DNA of 64,000 nucleotides from Neoarius graeffei (GCF_027579695.1 NC_083583.1:21190099-21254098); one strand, 5' to 3'; shown: positions 32,235 to 44,726, counted from the stretch's first letter. Notes: generated by a model not told the origin, from the sequence alone. A program made the numbers and translations.

Positions 32235-35200
32235 ATTCACCCCTCCTAGAACTGCCACCTTATTGTGGTGGAGGGGTTTGTGTGCTTGAATAATCCTAGG
32301 AGCTATGTTGTCGGGGGCATTATGCCCCTGTTAGGGTTTCCCAAGGCAGACAGGTCCTAGGTGACAGGCCAGACCAAGAGCAGTTCACCAAAAACCCCCT
32401 ATGGAGAAAAAATCCAGGACCGTGACGTCGCCCGGTAGGATGCAGCCGGGGCCCCACCCTGGAGCCAGGCCCGGGGTTGGGGCTCGTATGCGAGCGCTTG
32501 GTGGCCGGGCCTTTGCCCATGGTGCCTGGCTGGGCTCAGCCCGAAGAGGTGACGTGGGCCCGACCTCCTGTGGGTTCACCACCCACAGAGGTAGCAGTAG
32601 GGGTTTGGTGCAGTGTGGATTGGGTGGCAGTCGAAGGCAGGGGCCTCGACGACCTGATCCCCGGACACAGCGGCTGGCTGTTGGGACATGGAATGTCACT
32701 TTGCTGGGGGGGAAGGAGCCTGAGCTTGTGCGGGAGGCTGAGAGGTATCGGCTAGAGATAGTCGGGCTCACCTCCATGCACAGCTTGGGCTCTGGAACCC
32801 AGCTCCTCGAGAGGGGCTGGACTTTCCACTTCTCTGGAGTCGCCCGTGGTGAGCGGCGGCGGGCTGGTGTGAGCTTGCTTATAGCTCCCCAGCTCAGCCG
32901 CCATGTGTTGGAGTTTACCCCAGTGAACGAGAGGGTCGCCTCTCTGCGCCTTCGGATTGGGGAGAGGGCTCTTGCTGTTGTTTGTGCCTACGGGCCAAAT
33001 AGCAGTATAGAGTATCCGGCCTTCTTGGAGTCCCTGGGAGAGGTACTGAGGGGTGCTCAGACTGGGGACTCCATTGTGCTACTGGGGGACTTCAGTGCTC
33101 ACGTGGGCGATGATGGTGACACCTGGAGGGGTGTGGTTGGGAGGAACGGCCTCCCAGATCTGAACCCGAGTGGTGTTTTGTTATTGGACTTCTGTGCTAG
33201 TCACGGTTTGTCCATAATGAACACCATGTTCGAGCATAGGGGTGTCCATAAGTGCACGTGGCACCAGGACACCTTAGGTCGGAGGTCGATGATCGACTTT
33301 GTAGTCGTTTCATCTGATCTCCGGCCCTATGTCTTGGACACTCGGGTGAAGAGAGGGGCTGAGCTGTCAACTGATCACCACCTGGTGGTGAGTTGGATCC
33401 GCTGGCGGAGGAGGAAGCTGGACAGACCTGGCAGGCCCAAACGTATGGTGAGGGTCTGCTGGGAACGTCTGGCCGAGCACTCTGTTGGGGAGGTCTTTAA
33501 CTCCCACCTCCAGGAGAGCTTTTCCCAGCTTCCGAGGGAGGCGGGGGACATTGAGTCTGAGTGGACCATGTTCTCTACCTCCATTGTGGATGCAGCTGTT
33601 CGGAGCTGTGGCCGCAAGGTCTCCGGTGCCTGTCGTGGCGGCAATCCCCGAACCCGGTGGTGGACACTGGAAGTAAGGGATGCCGTCAAGCTGAAGAAGG
33701 AGTCCTATCGGGCCATGTTGACCTCCGGGACTCCTGAGGCAGCCGACGGGTATCGGCAGGCCAGGCGTGCTGCAGCTCGGGCAGTTGCGGAGGCAAAAAC
33801 TCGGAACTGGGAGGAGTTTGGGGAGGCCATGGAGAAGGACTATCGGTCGGCCTCGAAGAAATTCTGGCAAACCGTCCGGAGCCTCAGGAGGGGGAAGCAG
33901 TACTCTGCCAACACTGTTTACAGTGCGGGTGGGGAGCTGTTGACCTCGACTGGGGACATTGTCGGGCGGTGGAAGGAATACTTTGAGGATCTCCTCAATC
34001 CCACCGTCATGTCTTCCACTGAGGAGACTGAGGCTGATGACTCAGAGGTGGACTCGTCCATTACCCAAGCCGAAGTCACTGAGGTGGTTTGCAAGCTCCT
34101 CGGTGGCAAGGCACCGGGGGTGGATGAGATCCGCCCTGAGTATCTCAAGTCTCTGGATGTTGTGGGGCTGTCTTGGTTGACACGCCTCTGCAACATCGCG
34201 TGGCAGTCGGGGACAGTGCCTCTGGAGTGGCAGACTGGGGTGGTGGTCCCTCTTTTTAAGAAAGGGGACCAGAGAGTGTGCTCCAATCACACTTCTCAGC
34301 CTCCCAGGGAAAGTTTACTCCAGGGTACTGGAGAGGAGAATTCGACCAATAGTCGAACCTCGGATCCAGGAGGAACAATGCGGTTTTCGTCCTGGTCGCG
34401 GAACACTGGACCAGCTCTATACCCTTCATAGGGTGCTCGAGGGTTCATGGGAGTTTGCCCAACCAGTCCACATGTGCTTTGTGGATCTGGAGAAGGCATT
34501 CGACCGTGTCCCCCGTGGTATTCTGTGGGGGGTGCTTCGGGAGTATGGGGTTCGGGGCTCTTTGCTAAGGGCTGTCCGGTCCCTGTACGAACGGAGCAGG
34601 AGTCTGGTTCGCATTGCCGGCAGTAAGTCAGACCTGTTCCCAGTGCATGTTGGACTCCGGCAGGGCTGCCCTTTGTCACCGGTTCTGTTCATAATTTTTA
34701 TGGACAGAATTTCTAGGCGCAGCCAGGGGCCGGAAGGAATCCTGTTTGGGAACCACAGGATTTCATCTCTGCTTTTTGCGGATGATGTTGTCCTGTTGGC
34801 TTCTTCAAACCAGGACCTTCAGCATGCACTGGGGCGGTTTGCAGTCGAGTGTGAAGCGCCTGGGATGAGAATCAGCACCTCCAAGTCCGAGGCCATGGTT
34901 CTCGACCGGAAAAGGGTGGCTTGGCCTCTCAAGGTTGGTGGAGAAGTCCTGCCTCAAGTGGAGGAGTTTAAGTATCTCGGGATCTTGTTCACGAGTGAGG
35001 GAAGGATGGAGCGTGAGATCAACAGGCGGATTGGTGCAGCCTCCGCAGTGATGCGGTCGCTTTACCGGTCCATCGTGGTGAAGAAGGAGCTGAGCCAAAA
35101 GGCGAAGCTCTCAATTTACCGGTCGATCTACGTTCCGACTCTCACCTATGGTCATGAGCTTTGGGTAATGACAGAAAGAACAAGATCACGGATACAAGTG

Positions 35201-35582
35201 GCCAAAATGAGTTTCCTTCGCAGGGTGGCTGGGCGCTCCCTTAGAGATAGGGTGAGAAGCACAGTCACTCGGGAGGAGCTCGGAGTAGAGCCGCTGCTCC
35301 TCCACATCGAGAGGAACCAGCTGAGGTGGCTCGGGCATCTTTTTCGGATGCCTCCTGGACGCCTCCCTGGGGAGGTGTTCCAGGCATGTCCCCCCGGGAG
35401 GAGGCCCCGGGGAAGACCCAGGACACGCTGGAGGGACTATGTCTCTCGGCTGGCCTGGGAACGCCTCGGTGTTCTTCCCGAGGAGCTGGCCGAGGTGTCT
35501 GGGGAAAGGGAAGTTTGGCTTCCATGCTTAGACTGCTGCCTCCGCGACCCGGTCCCGGATAAGCAGAAGAAGACGAGACGAG
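32235..35582 (+). mobile_element. Near full-length LINE (RTE-like) with 12-bp target duplication
   Basis: 3348 bp flanked by AATTTCATATAT at 32223-32234 and 35583-35594. Has a 5' leader (CCTCCTAGAACTGCCACCTT), an endonuclease-RT ORF, and a very short 3' end GCAGAAGAAGACGAGACGAG. Short 3' end and domain order suggest RTE/Rex3-like, but the clade is not certain. Confidence 0.88.
32401..35575 (+). pseudogene. LINE endonuclease-reverse transcriptase with one frameshift
   Basis: APE-type endonuclease at the start ([61 protein letters not shown]), then [77 protein letters not shown] (FADD), and C-terminal RWLGHLFRMPPGRLP and RGRPRTRWRDYVSRLAWERL. After [10 protein letters not shown] at about 34288 the frame slips: [17 protein letters not shown] and [20 protein letters not shown] follow in the next frame, as if the codons for a short YRGI-like stretch were lost. 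The second frame stays open to about 35630, past the element end. Confidence 0.88.
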
Positions 35583-35608
35583 AATTTCATATATCTGTAT
35601 CACATCAG

Positions 35609-35969
35609 GTGGCACGGTGGTGTAGTGGTTAGCGCGGTCACCTCACAGCAAGAAGGTCCGGGTTCGAGCCCCGTGGCCGACGAGGGCCTTTCTGTGCGGA
35701 GTTTGCATGTTCTCCCCGTGTCCGCATGGGTTTCCTCCGGGTGCTCCGGTTTCCCCCAAAGACATACAGGTTAGGTGAACTGGTGACTCTAAATTGACCG
35801 TAGGTGTGAATGTGAGTGTGAATGGTTGTCTGTGTCTATGTGTCAGCCCTGTGATGACCTGGCAACTTGTCCAGGGTGTACCCCGCCTTTCGCCCGTAGT
35901 CAGCTGGGATAGGCTCCAGCTTGCCTGCAACCCTGTAGGACAGGATAAAGCAGCTACAGATAATGGATG
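35609..35969 (+). mobile_element. tRNA-derived SINE copy 8
   Basis: GGTGGCACGGTGGTGTAGTG start, box B GGTTCGAGCCC, tail ATAATGGATGGATG. Lies 15 bp past the LINE target duplication; own duplication not evident. Confidence 0.87.
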
Positions 35970-36317
35970 GATGTTATTTAATTAGCCTAGCAGGCTTTTA
36001 GCTAGTTCATTTTGACTCATTTGTGGCAAAACATCTCTGAACACAATCCTACAGGACTAAGTACTTTTTTTAACAAATATTATACATTCTACAATGAACT
36101 ATTATTAGCGTTTGGAATACAGCCCTAGTCCCATTTACCCGTTTATGACCTAATCAGGTCAGTCAGTTTTTCGATATAAGGAAGTAGGGCCGATTTTTTT
36201 TGTTGATTTGAGACGCAGAACCTGACTCAATTGAAAGAGATCAGGAGTGTTTCTGAACGTCACCACGGCCACTAGAGATGCGCATACACTACAGCAGGTG
36301 GATGAAAAACCATTCAA

Positions 36318-36360
<43 letters not shown>

Positions 36361-37127
36361 ACAAAAATAGATGGACCTACATATTAGATAAGAGATTAAA
36401 AAGACGTTCTGCTGAGTTAAAGCATTTGTCCTTAACTAGGCTGCAGATATAAACTGGCACTAGAGTATCTAGGAAATGGGTATAAAATGTATCCAGAGTA
36501 CTCTGAGAGAAAGATCAACATTTTTTTTTTTATTCGTCTTTTTGCAGAGAAATTGAATATTGAATATTGCATACTGACTTGAATATAGTGCTGGCGCCCC
36601 TCTGTGGCAACACATTGCAATAAACATGAAGACCTGTTCATATGAACAAAGTTTGAAAAATGAGCCTCATCATCACTATTCTAGGTACTTATCATACTTG
36701 TTAGCATTAAAATATGGTTTATTGGAAATAGACTGATTACATTCCAACATTTTCAGATTAAAACTCCAAACACAGTCTCTCTTGTGCCTTTATTTTACAA
36801 ATTTTATCTTAGGGATGTGTCTAGTGTCCAGTCTAGATGAGTTTAGTGGACTCCGAAGACCACTAACAAAGTGGTGTTATTGTTTTGCATGTTTTGCATA
36901 TGTCTCGTCACACTGTTTGTCACACTGTACCTTCCATGTTCAGACTCCTACCAGCGGACGTCACCATCTGCATCGTGCTCTGTTCTCTGACATGGCCTGC
37001 AAGAAAAGCCTTTTGTTTGATTCTCAGCTCTCAGCAGTTTTTTAATTATTTGAACCGACAAGGGAAATGCACATGGTGCTTGGAAATCTGAAATAAATAT
37101 ATATATATATATATATATAGTGCTATA
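35970..37127. other. Gene-free stretch with (AT)n tracts
   Basis: (AT)n at 36319-36357 and 37097-37119. No gene or identifiable transposon otherwise. Confidence 0.6.
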
Positions 37128-38677
37128 GTGCTCAGCGTAAATGAGTAGACCCCCTTTGAAAAGTAACATTTTAAACAATATTTCAATGAACACAAACAAT
37201 TTCCAAAATGTTGGAAAGACAAAGTTTAATATAACATCTGTTTAACTTATAACGTGAAAGTAAGGTTAATAATATAAATTTAGATTACACATTTTTCAGT
37301 TTTACTCAAATAGGGTGGTGCAAAAATGAGTACACCCCACAACAAAAGCTACTACATCTAGTACTTTGTATGGCCTCCATGATTTTTAATGACAGCACCA
37401 AGTCTTCTAGGCATGGAATGAACAAGTTGGCGACATTTTGCAGCATCAATCTTTTTCTATTCTTCAACAATGACCTCTTTTAGTGACTGGATGCTGGATG
37501 GAGAGTGATGCTCAACTTGTCTCTTCAGAATTCCCCATAGGTGTTCGATTGGGTTCAGATCAGGAGACATACTTGGCCACTGAATCACTTTCACCCTGTT
37601 CTTCTTCAGAAATCCAACAGTGGCCTTAGATGTGTGTTTAGTCATGTTGGAAAAGTGCACGACAACCAAGGGCATGGAGTGATGGTAACATCTTCTCTTT
37701 CAGTATAGAGCAATACGTCTGTGAATTCATGATGCCATCAATGAAATGCAGCTCCCCAACACCAGCAGCACTCATGCAGCCCCCCATAAGGACACTGCCA
37801 CCACCATGTTTCACTGTAGGCACAATGCATTTTTCTTTGTATTCCTCACCTTTGCGATGCCATACAGTTTTGAAGCCATCAGTTCCAAAAACATTTATCT
37901 TGGTCTCATCACTCCAGAGTATAGAGTCCCAGTAGTCTTCATCTTTGTCAGCATGGGCCCTGGCAAACTCTAGGTGGGCTTTTTTGTGCCTGGGCTTTAG
38001 GAGAGGCTTCTTTTGTGGATGGCATCCATGCATGCCATTCCTCTGCAGTGTACGCCGTGTTGTGTCACGGGAAATAGTCACCCCAGTTTGGCTTTCTACT
38101 TCTTTAGATAACTGCAGTGAACTTGCATGCCGATTTTCTTCAACCCTTCTCATCAGAAGACACTCCTGTCGAGGTGTTAACTTCCGTGGACGACCTGGAC
38201 GTCTCTGTGAGATGGTTGCAGTTCCATCTTTCTTAAATTTTTGTACCACTTTTGAAATTATTTTCTTTGGGAATTCTGAAGAGACAAGTTGAGCATCACT
38301 CTCCATCCAGCATCCAGTCACTAAAAGAGGTCATTGTTGAAGAATGGAAAAAGATTGGTGTTGCAAAATGTCACCAACTTGTTTATTCCATGCCTAGAAG
38401 ACTTGGTGCTGTCATTAAAAATCATGGAGGCCATACAAAGTACTAGATGTAGTAGTTTTTGTTGTGGGGTGTACTCATTTTTGCACCACCCTAATTTGAG
38501 TAAAACTGAAAAATGTGTAATCTAAGTTTATATTATTAACCTTACTTTCACGTTTTAAGTTAAACAGATGTTATATTAAACTTTGCCTTTTCAACATTTT
38601 GGAAATTGTTTATGTTCATTGAGATATTGTTTAAAATGTTACTTTTCAAAGGGGGTGTACTCATTTACGCTGAGCAA
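37128..38677 (-). mobile_element. Tc1-like transposon with ~408-bp inverted ends
   Basis: 1550 bp between TA dinucleotides (37126-37127, 38678-38679), outer ends TGCTCAGCGTAAATGAGTA. Left arm 37128-37535 and right arm 38269-38677 are inverted copies that include the last codons of the transposase and its 3' flank. The normal transposase N-terminal region is replaced by the right arm. Confidence 0.88.
37330..38268 (-). pseudogene. Tc1-like transposase, N-terminus replaced, broken
   Basis: Minus strand from about 38268: KIISKVVQKFKKDGTATISQ, RRPGRPRKLTPRQECLLMRR (GRPRK hook), ILWSDETKINVFG (first Asp), RALFQHD near 37640 (second), [20 protein letters not shown] (third). A frame change near 37650 lies between the second Asp motif and KATVGFLKKNRVKVIQWPS, and a TAG follows VIVEE near 37457. 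The inverted right arm encodes the same C-terminus on the plus strand with that codon intact (EEWKKIGVAKCHQLVYSMPR). Confidence 0.85.
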
Positions 38678-39562
38678 TATACTGTATATACTAGTATATA
38701 TATATGCGGTGATTAGTACCTACCAAAAGTGGTCCAAGGAAGGACAACCAGTGAACCAGCGACAGGGTCATGGGTGTCGAAGGCTCACTGAGTCACATGG
38801 GGCACGAAAGCTAGTCCATATGGTCCAATCCCACAGATAAGCTACTGTAGCATACTGTAAACTGCTGAAAAAGTTAATGCTGGTTAAAACAGAAAGGTGA
38901 TACCACAGGATCTTGAGAAACTCAACTTCTGATGTGAATATATTCATTTATGTTAAAACCTTGTTAAAACATAAGGTCTCTGTATATTTTAAACATTTGC
39001 AGGATCCATACATGTACACTAAACGGACACTAATTTCATTAGAGTAAAATAACCAAAGACAAAGTAGCCTTAACATTAAAGTTTACTCCAGAACATAAAG
39101 TTTTTCTCATTTTCTCCTTTCTATAATTTTGTCGTCAAGTAGCATTATTCTTCATGTTTTATCTTTTCTGCTACAAAGATTAAAAAACAGAAAAGGAAGC
39201 AGTAGTACCTTTGTGAAGCATGTGAACATTCACACCATTCTACTAGCAGAATCTGCATTTCTGAGCCGGCCTGTCTGTATTCTTCCCACACGTCCTGAGA
39301 GGGACTGTTTGGAAATGATGTGAATAATGCTGTTGTTTTCTTGCACATTTCCCTTGGCGTTGATCAGTGCAGCTCAGACGCGACATCAGCAAGAGGAGGG
39401 CAACATGTCAGAACGATGCCATCCTCCTGGCTGTGCCTGTTAAGCGCACTCCTTCAAAGGAGACTCACTAGAGGAGAAGGAATCCTGTTATAGTCAGTAG
39501 ACAATACAGTGGCATCTCTGCTATAAGGACTTCTCCACGAGTATAAGCTCTGGAGTACCATC
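38678..39562. other. Upstream region of the claudin gene
   Basis: No coding signal or transposon recognised. The 5' untranslated region and promoter of the claudin at 39563 should lie here; no convincing TATA box was picked. Confidence 0.5.
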
Positions 39563-40231
39563 ATGAATTCAGAAGTATGTGTCCTGGAGCTTCTTGGTGT
39601 GTTCCTGTCTCTGAGTGCCTGGATCTTCTCATTGACCACCACTCTGATGTCCCAGTGGCTCACGTTGTCCACTGATCTCCTTCCTGCCGAGAGCTACGAG
39701 CTGGGCTTGTGGGGGACGTGTGTGGTGCAAGAGCTGGGCATTCTGGAGTGCCAGCCATACGACAGCCTCCTCGGACTCCCGCCAGATATCCGCTTGGCTC
39801 GGATCCTTATGTGTGCCACCTTGGCTACTGGTTTCATGGGAATATCTTTTGCAATCCCAGGCATCTACCTGGTTAACAGCTGTAAAGGTACAAAGAGCCT
39901 CAGAGAGAAGAGGACGCTGAAGATGATTGGGGGAGTTCTATGCTTCACTGCAGGAGTTATGGGTCTGATTCCTGTGTCGTATATAGCCCACCTGACTGTT
40001 CTGAGATTCTTCGATGAATCCGTTCCTGATGTGGTTCCCCGTTGGGAGTTTGGTCAGGCTCTGTTTTGGGGCTGGACTGCATCATTTCTGTACATTGCTG
40101 CTGGATCTTTACTTATTACCTCCTGCATCTGTCTGCAAGATGTGCCATGTCCTCTGCCAGAGGCTGTTCCACTGCAAGGAAGACATGCCAGTTCTGAATG
40201 TTCTCCAAGAAGGAGGACAGAATATGTGTGA
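39563..40231 (+). CDS. claudin family protein, single exon
   Basis: 222-residue tetraspan claudin, a tight-junction strand protein of epithelial plasma membranes. First ATG after TACCATC is taken as start. The first extracellular loop has the family core GLWGTCVVQELGILEC with both Cys; membrane segments lie near residues 8-28, 80-102, 117-138 and 163-186; the second loop carries VPRWEFGQALFWGW, the usual E/FGxALFxGW stretch. The C-terminus ends RRRTEYV, a Tyr-Val PDZ ligand as expected for ZO-1 binding. By memory the loop LPPDIRLARILM and the VPRWEFG stretch recall the claudin-8/17/22/24 group, but no specific symbol can be given. It stands alone on the plus strand, opposite to clcn4, cldn34 and shroom2. 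Confidence 0.93.
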   Translation: MNSEVCVLELLGVFLSLSAWIFSLTTTLMSQWLTLSTDLLPAESYELGLWGTCVVQELGILECQPYDSLLGLPPDIRLARILMCATLATGFMGISFAIPGIYLVNSCKGTKSLREKRTLKMIGGVLCFTAGVMGLIPVSYIAHLTVLRFFDESVPDVVPRWEFGQALFWGWTASFLYIAAGSLLITSCICLQDVPCPLPEAVPLQGRHASSECSPRRRTEYV

Positions 40232-41216
40232 TATGTGTTAGGGGATGATATTTAAATATTCTGCTTCCAGTAACCATTTACCACTACACCACAGAAAGAG
40301 TATTTTTGTGAAGTGGAAATACTGCACTGGACATGATGTGCAAAATTCCAGGATGCTGCTCTTTCACCATTTTTTAAGCAAAGGTAATTTCATTTACAAA
40401 TCAGTTCAAAGAATATTAAGTGTTTAAAATGTAGTATTTATGATATTTTATTAATTATCCATGCTTAGAAAATGTAAGTTCTGGCACACAGCAAGATAAT
40501 GTTGGTATATGTGCAGGGACTGACACATCAAAAAATTATTAGTTAACCCAGAAAGCAAGTGAAAGCTCTAATGTGATGCCTATAATCTGGTTAGAAAGTA
40601 TACTATATAATCATATAGCTAGATTGCTAAAGTGGATTAGTGCAGACTAACGGAAACTAATGTAGCACATTGTGTTTCGTTATAAACACAAAGTCAGCCA
40701 GTCGTTGGCCAGCGTTTCATCGATGAGATCTGGTGTTCTGGCATTACATGTGAAACATGGCATTCAATTCTGGCTAGCATCTTTATTCTTTGTCTGAATG
40801 TTTAATCACAAGGTAAACTGTGCTGCTGTGCTTGTAGCAGAGTTATATGACTGCTTTGCATCTAACTTTATTTGGTTCGTCAGTGTTTGCACATACCTGC
40901 GAGTTCCTGATTCTGTCATCTGTGCATGTTAATGTTCAGTACATGTACAGTATAATCTAGCTCTATTTGAAGGTTTGTAATTCAGCATTAATCCCCAAGC
41001 ATTTAATCAATTCTTATGAAGCTTATGAACTTTTCCTGTAAACTTTCTTTTCTGAGAAAGTTTTCCACTGCTACTGTAACATGTGTGTATCAGTAATGAC
41101 AAAGACTATTTGATATACAGTATGTGTTCCAAAGATTTATGGATGCGATGACATTTTGAACTTTGCATGATGTTGAACTGTGCACAATGTTCCACCAAGA
41201 GATGATAAAACAGAAG

Positions 41217-41267
<51 letters not shown>

Positions 41268-42080
41268 CACAAAGTCATGCCAAAACCTGATAATGAAATG
41301 TGTGGAATAAAAGACAGAATGCTAATATGCCAAAAATATTGCAGCATCTTCACAAGAACAACTTTAGCAATGGATAATTTACTGTAAAAGACATGATTAA
41401 TGATGTATATCCTTACATCATATCGAGGGATGGAAATTAATGTATTTTATGTTTTAAAGGTTTGCTTTGTAACTATATCTATCACATGATTCTGATTTTT
41501 GTGATTTTTTTTTCAGGTGCAATCTTTATTTGGATGTTATTTTTTTCTATTTATACAAATGTGTATATCTTATAAAATGATATGTATATACAGTATCAGG
41601 TGAGGTTATACCCATGGATTATGTCTACAGCTTCATTTATAATTTTGTTCATGAAGTAAAATAAAAGCAATACAGGTTCTATCAAACCAGCTTTGCTCTG
41701 CTACAGATGGTAATTGTGGGTGATGTCTGAGGTGAACACTAGATTGAACCAATAAAATAAATACTGAGGAATAAAGATAAAGTTGCCTGTTTTTACACAC
41801 TCTTTTTGCTTACATTTGTAATAAGCATTAATTCACATTTCATGGATTAATTCTCTGTGCACCGAGCTTTGTTTCTTTATTTTTAAAAAAACTGACAAAG
41901 CAGGATTTTTGGAAGCAGTGGTTGAGTGTAATCTTCCCTGATCCTCCCGTCCGCACTGCTACACTAAGCTAGAGTTAATGGCCACTTTAATGATGATACA
42001 ATTACACATGCAGCTCAAGACACCATTTACATTTTCTCAGCAGTTCTCAAAACTGTTCTATTTTTTAATCATCTGCCTTT
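40232..42080. other. Claudin 3' side, probable long 3' UTR and intergenic DNA
   Basis: AT-rich, many ATTTA words. AATAAA-type signals occur near 41306, 41659 and 41750. An (ATT)n tract is at 41219-41267. No other gene seen. Confidence 0.5.
41219..41267. repeat. (ATT)n microsatellite
   Basis: About 16 uninterrupted ATT units. Confidence 0.95.
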
Positions 42081-42097
42081 GAAGTGTCCCACTGCCG

Positions 42098-42100
<3 letters not shown>

Positions 42101-42160
<60 letters not shown>

Positions 42161-42180
42161 TGTGTCTGTGTGTCTGTGTG
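42101..42180. repeat. (GT)n microsatellite
   Basis: About 29 GT units followed by interrupted GTCT units. Confidence 0.95.
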
Positions 42181-42879
42181 TAAAGCTGTCTTTGTTGGGC
42201 TTCCACAATGGACTTATTTATCTTTGTATGCTAATCTCACCATCTTTAGACATACAAAGGTTTCTTCACCACCACAGCAAGCACATGGTCCTCTCACGAG
42301 CTGCCCATTTCCTGCCCACTTCCTTTGTGCAAATGAACCACATGGATTTTGAAATTCTGCTTCAGGTTCTGATCTTCAAAGGCAAAGGCAGGAGAAGATA
42401 AATCCCTCTATGTCATGTTTACTACGGAAATCATAATTTGTTATTTCTATTAGGGATGTTTGTGTCTTGTACACCTGTACACTGGCTCATGTGTGCAATT
42501 ATCCAATCATGTGGCAGCAAAAGTCAAAGTCCCTCCTACACCAGGATCTGGTCTTCCCAGGCAGTCTCCTGTCCCAGTACTACCCAACTCTTTGAGGCAC
42601 ATAGGTGCAGTACTGATCTCCATTTCGAAAGCCCTCAGCCTGTCCCCTATTATATAGCTAGGGTTACAGTGGGGGGCTAGTCTTCTGGTAGCTGTGAGAG
42701 TTTGACTCCCTACTCACATCTGTATTGGAGCATGCCTTGCCAGATGGCAGTAGATACCATTTTTATGATGGTTTTTGGTATGACCCGACTGCAAGTAGAA
42801 CTTGCAATCTCCCGGTTGAGAGGCAGACACATTAACCACTAGGCCAGCTTGTGGTATATGGCAGCAGCACAATGTATAA

Positions 42880-43556
42880 AACCATGTCAATACATGTCAA
42901 GAGTTTCATTTAATTTTCATACACTAGAATTAGGGAGAATGTCATCTTGGTGGTTTTGACTGTGGCATGGTTGTTGGTACCAGATATGTTGGTTTGAACA
43001 TTTCAGAAACTGCATATCTCCTGGGATTTTCACACACAACAGTCTCTAAATAGAATGGTATGAAAAACAAAAAGCTTCCAGTGAGCAGCAGTTTTGCAAG
43101 TGGAAATGAGAGATGAGAGAGGTCAAATGAGAATTGGTTCGAGCTCGCCAGGTTGGTCCAAGCTGACAGGAAGGCTATGATAACTCAAATAACCACTCTT
43201 TATAACTGTGGTAAGCAGGAAGGAGTCTCAGAACACACAGCCTTGAAGCTGATAGACTACAACACTGCATTGAAGACTACACTGGGTTCCGCTTTTGTTA
43301 ACCAAGAACAGAAAACTGATGCTGTAGTGGGCCCACAAAAACTCTACAGTTGAAGATTAGAAAATGTAGCCTGATGTTTTTTTCAATCTTGAACTGTCCC
43401 AGCTTCAGATTCCTGTTTTTGGTTGGCAGGAGTGGAACCTGATTTGGTCTTCTGCTATTGTAGTGTATTCATGTTAATGTGTGATGTGTTATGCTTTTCT
43501 GATTGCCATACTTATTGAAGCACTCAACCTGTATCTGCATAATTTTATGCATTGAA
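42880..43556 (+). mobile_element. Tc1-like remnant (same family as 11160/14315)
   Basis: Contains TTCAGAAACTGCATATCTCC, the transposase piece QADRKAMITQITTLYNCGK near 43153 and the terminal module CTGTATCTGCATAATTTTAT. Catalytic core deleted. A final piece GCATGAATGAGCAGTGGTAC lies at about 44152, beyond the SINE. Confidence 0.75.
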
Positions 43557-43557
43557 C

Positions 43558-43905
43558 TGGGGCAGCGCGGTGGTGTAGTGGTTAGCACTGTCGCCTCACA
43601 GCAAGAAGGTTCTAGGTTTGAGCCCAGTGGCCAGCGGGGGCCTTTCTGTGTGGAGTTTGCATGTTCTCCCCGTGTCAGCATGGTTTTCCCCCACAGTTCA
43701 AAGACATGCAGTTAGGTTAACATGGGGTGGCCTTGGGCTGAAATGCCCTTGAGCAAGGTACTTAACCCCTGACTGCTCCCTGGGCGCTGTAGTATGGCTA
43801 CCCACTGCTCTGGGTGTGTGTGTTCACTGCTTCAGATGGGTTAAATGCAGAGGATGAATCTCACTGTGCTTGAAGTGTGCATGTGACAAATAAAGCTTTC
43901 TTTCT
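43558..43905 (+). mobile_element. tRNA-derived SINE copy 9, other-tail subfamily
   Basis: Head and body as the other SINEs (GGTGGTGTAGTGGTTAGC), then a distinct 3' half: GGGCTGAAATGCCCTTGAGC, TGGGCGCTGTAGTATGGCTA and CTTGAAGTGTGCATGTGACA with AATAAAGC at the end. Shares the branch point with copy 3. Confidence 0.85.
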
Positions 43906-43999
43906 TACTTACTGCTTAAATTAGTAATGTGTTTAAAAGAAAAATCCTTGTCTGCTGTTTTTTTTCATATGTACTATTCTTCCCAGCAGAGTTTTTAGA

Positions 44000-44720
44000 T
44001 TGTTGGTTGGTCCACTTGGTCTCCGATCTAGTGAATTAGCATGAAGATGTGGTTTTGATAGAGACTACACAGCACTTCTGCAAGTCACTCTGGATAAGGC
44101 TGTCTGCCAAATGACATAAATATAAATGTAAATGACTGACTATTTACACAAATGCATGAATGAGCAGTGGTACTGGTGTTCCTATTCAACTTCCTGGTAA
44201 GTGTACATGGTTATACTAAAAGTACACTAAAAGAATAAATGAAATGTCATAAGGTAGTATTTCCCATAAACAATTCTGCAATTCTATAAAGGTAATATTT
44301 ATCCTCCCATAACTATTATGTATCAGAGCCTGGTGTTTTTATTATAATGTATAATTTGAACACATACCACACTTGTCATTACTTACATCTCATCATCATG
44401 AGTTGTCCTGTGCTGTGCAGAAATCACAGGTCTCGACTCCTGCCCCTGCCTTGAAGCCAGTCAGGCTGCTGAGAAAGGCCTTTTGTTCTGCCAGCATCAG
44501 CCCGTTCGCAGTGCTGAGCACACACACAGCCGGGTTGGCACATGCTGAACTTCCAGGCTAACAATTAATGCTGCTACTGTATGAGAAGGCTGAAGACGTG
44601 TTCACGTGCCCTGCCGCTGCCATCCTCCGCTGTGGTTCACATGAGAATGAGGAAGCAGAGGGGTCATGGACTCCAGAGCCCACACTTATAACATGTGAAT
44701 CAGGGAATGGAAACCTTTAC
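44000..44720. other. Gene-free stretch
   Basis: A SINE-tail-like piece CACTCTGGATAAGGCTGTCT lies at about 44087; otherwise nothing recognised. Confidence 0.5.
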
Positions 44721-44726
44721 ATGGAT

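Noticed and set aside
33367-34290. Minus-strand frames opposite the LINE
   Set aside because: GC-rich antisense shadows of the endonuclease-RT ORF.
39720-39920. Alternative frames within the claudin gene
   Set aside because: Overlap the conserved claudin frame in another phase with no family match.
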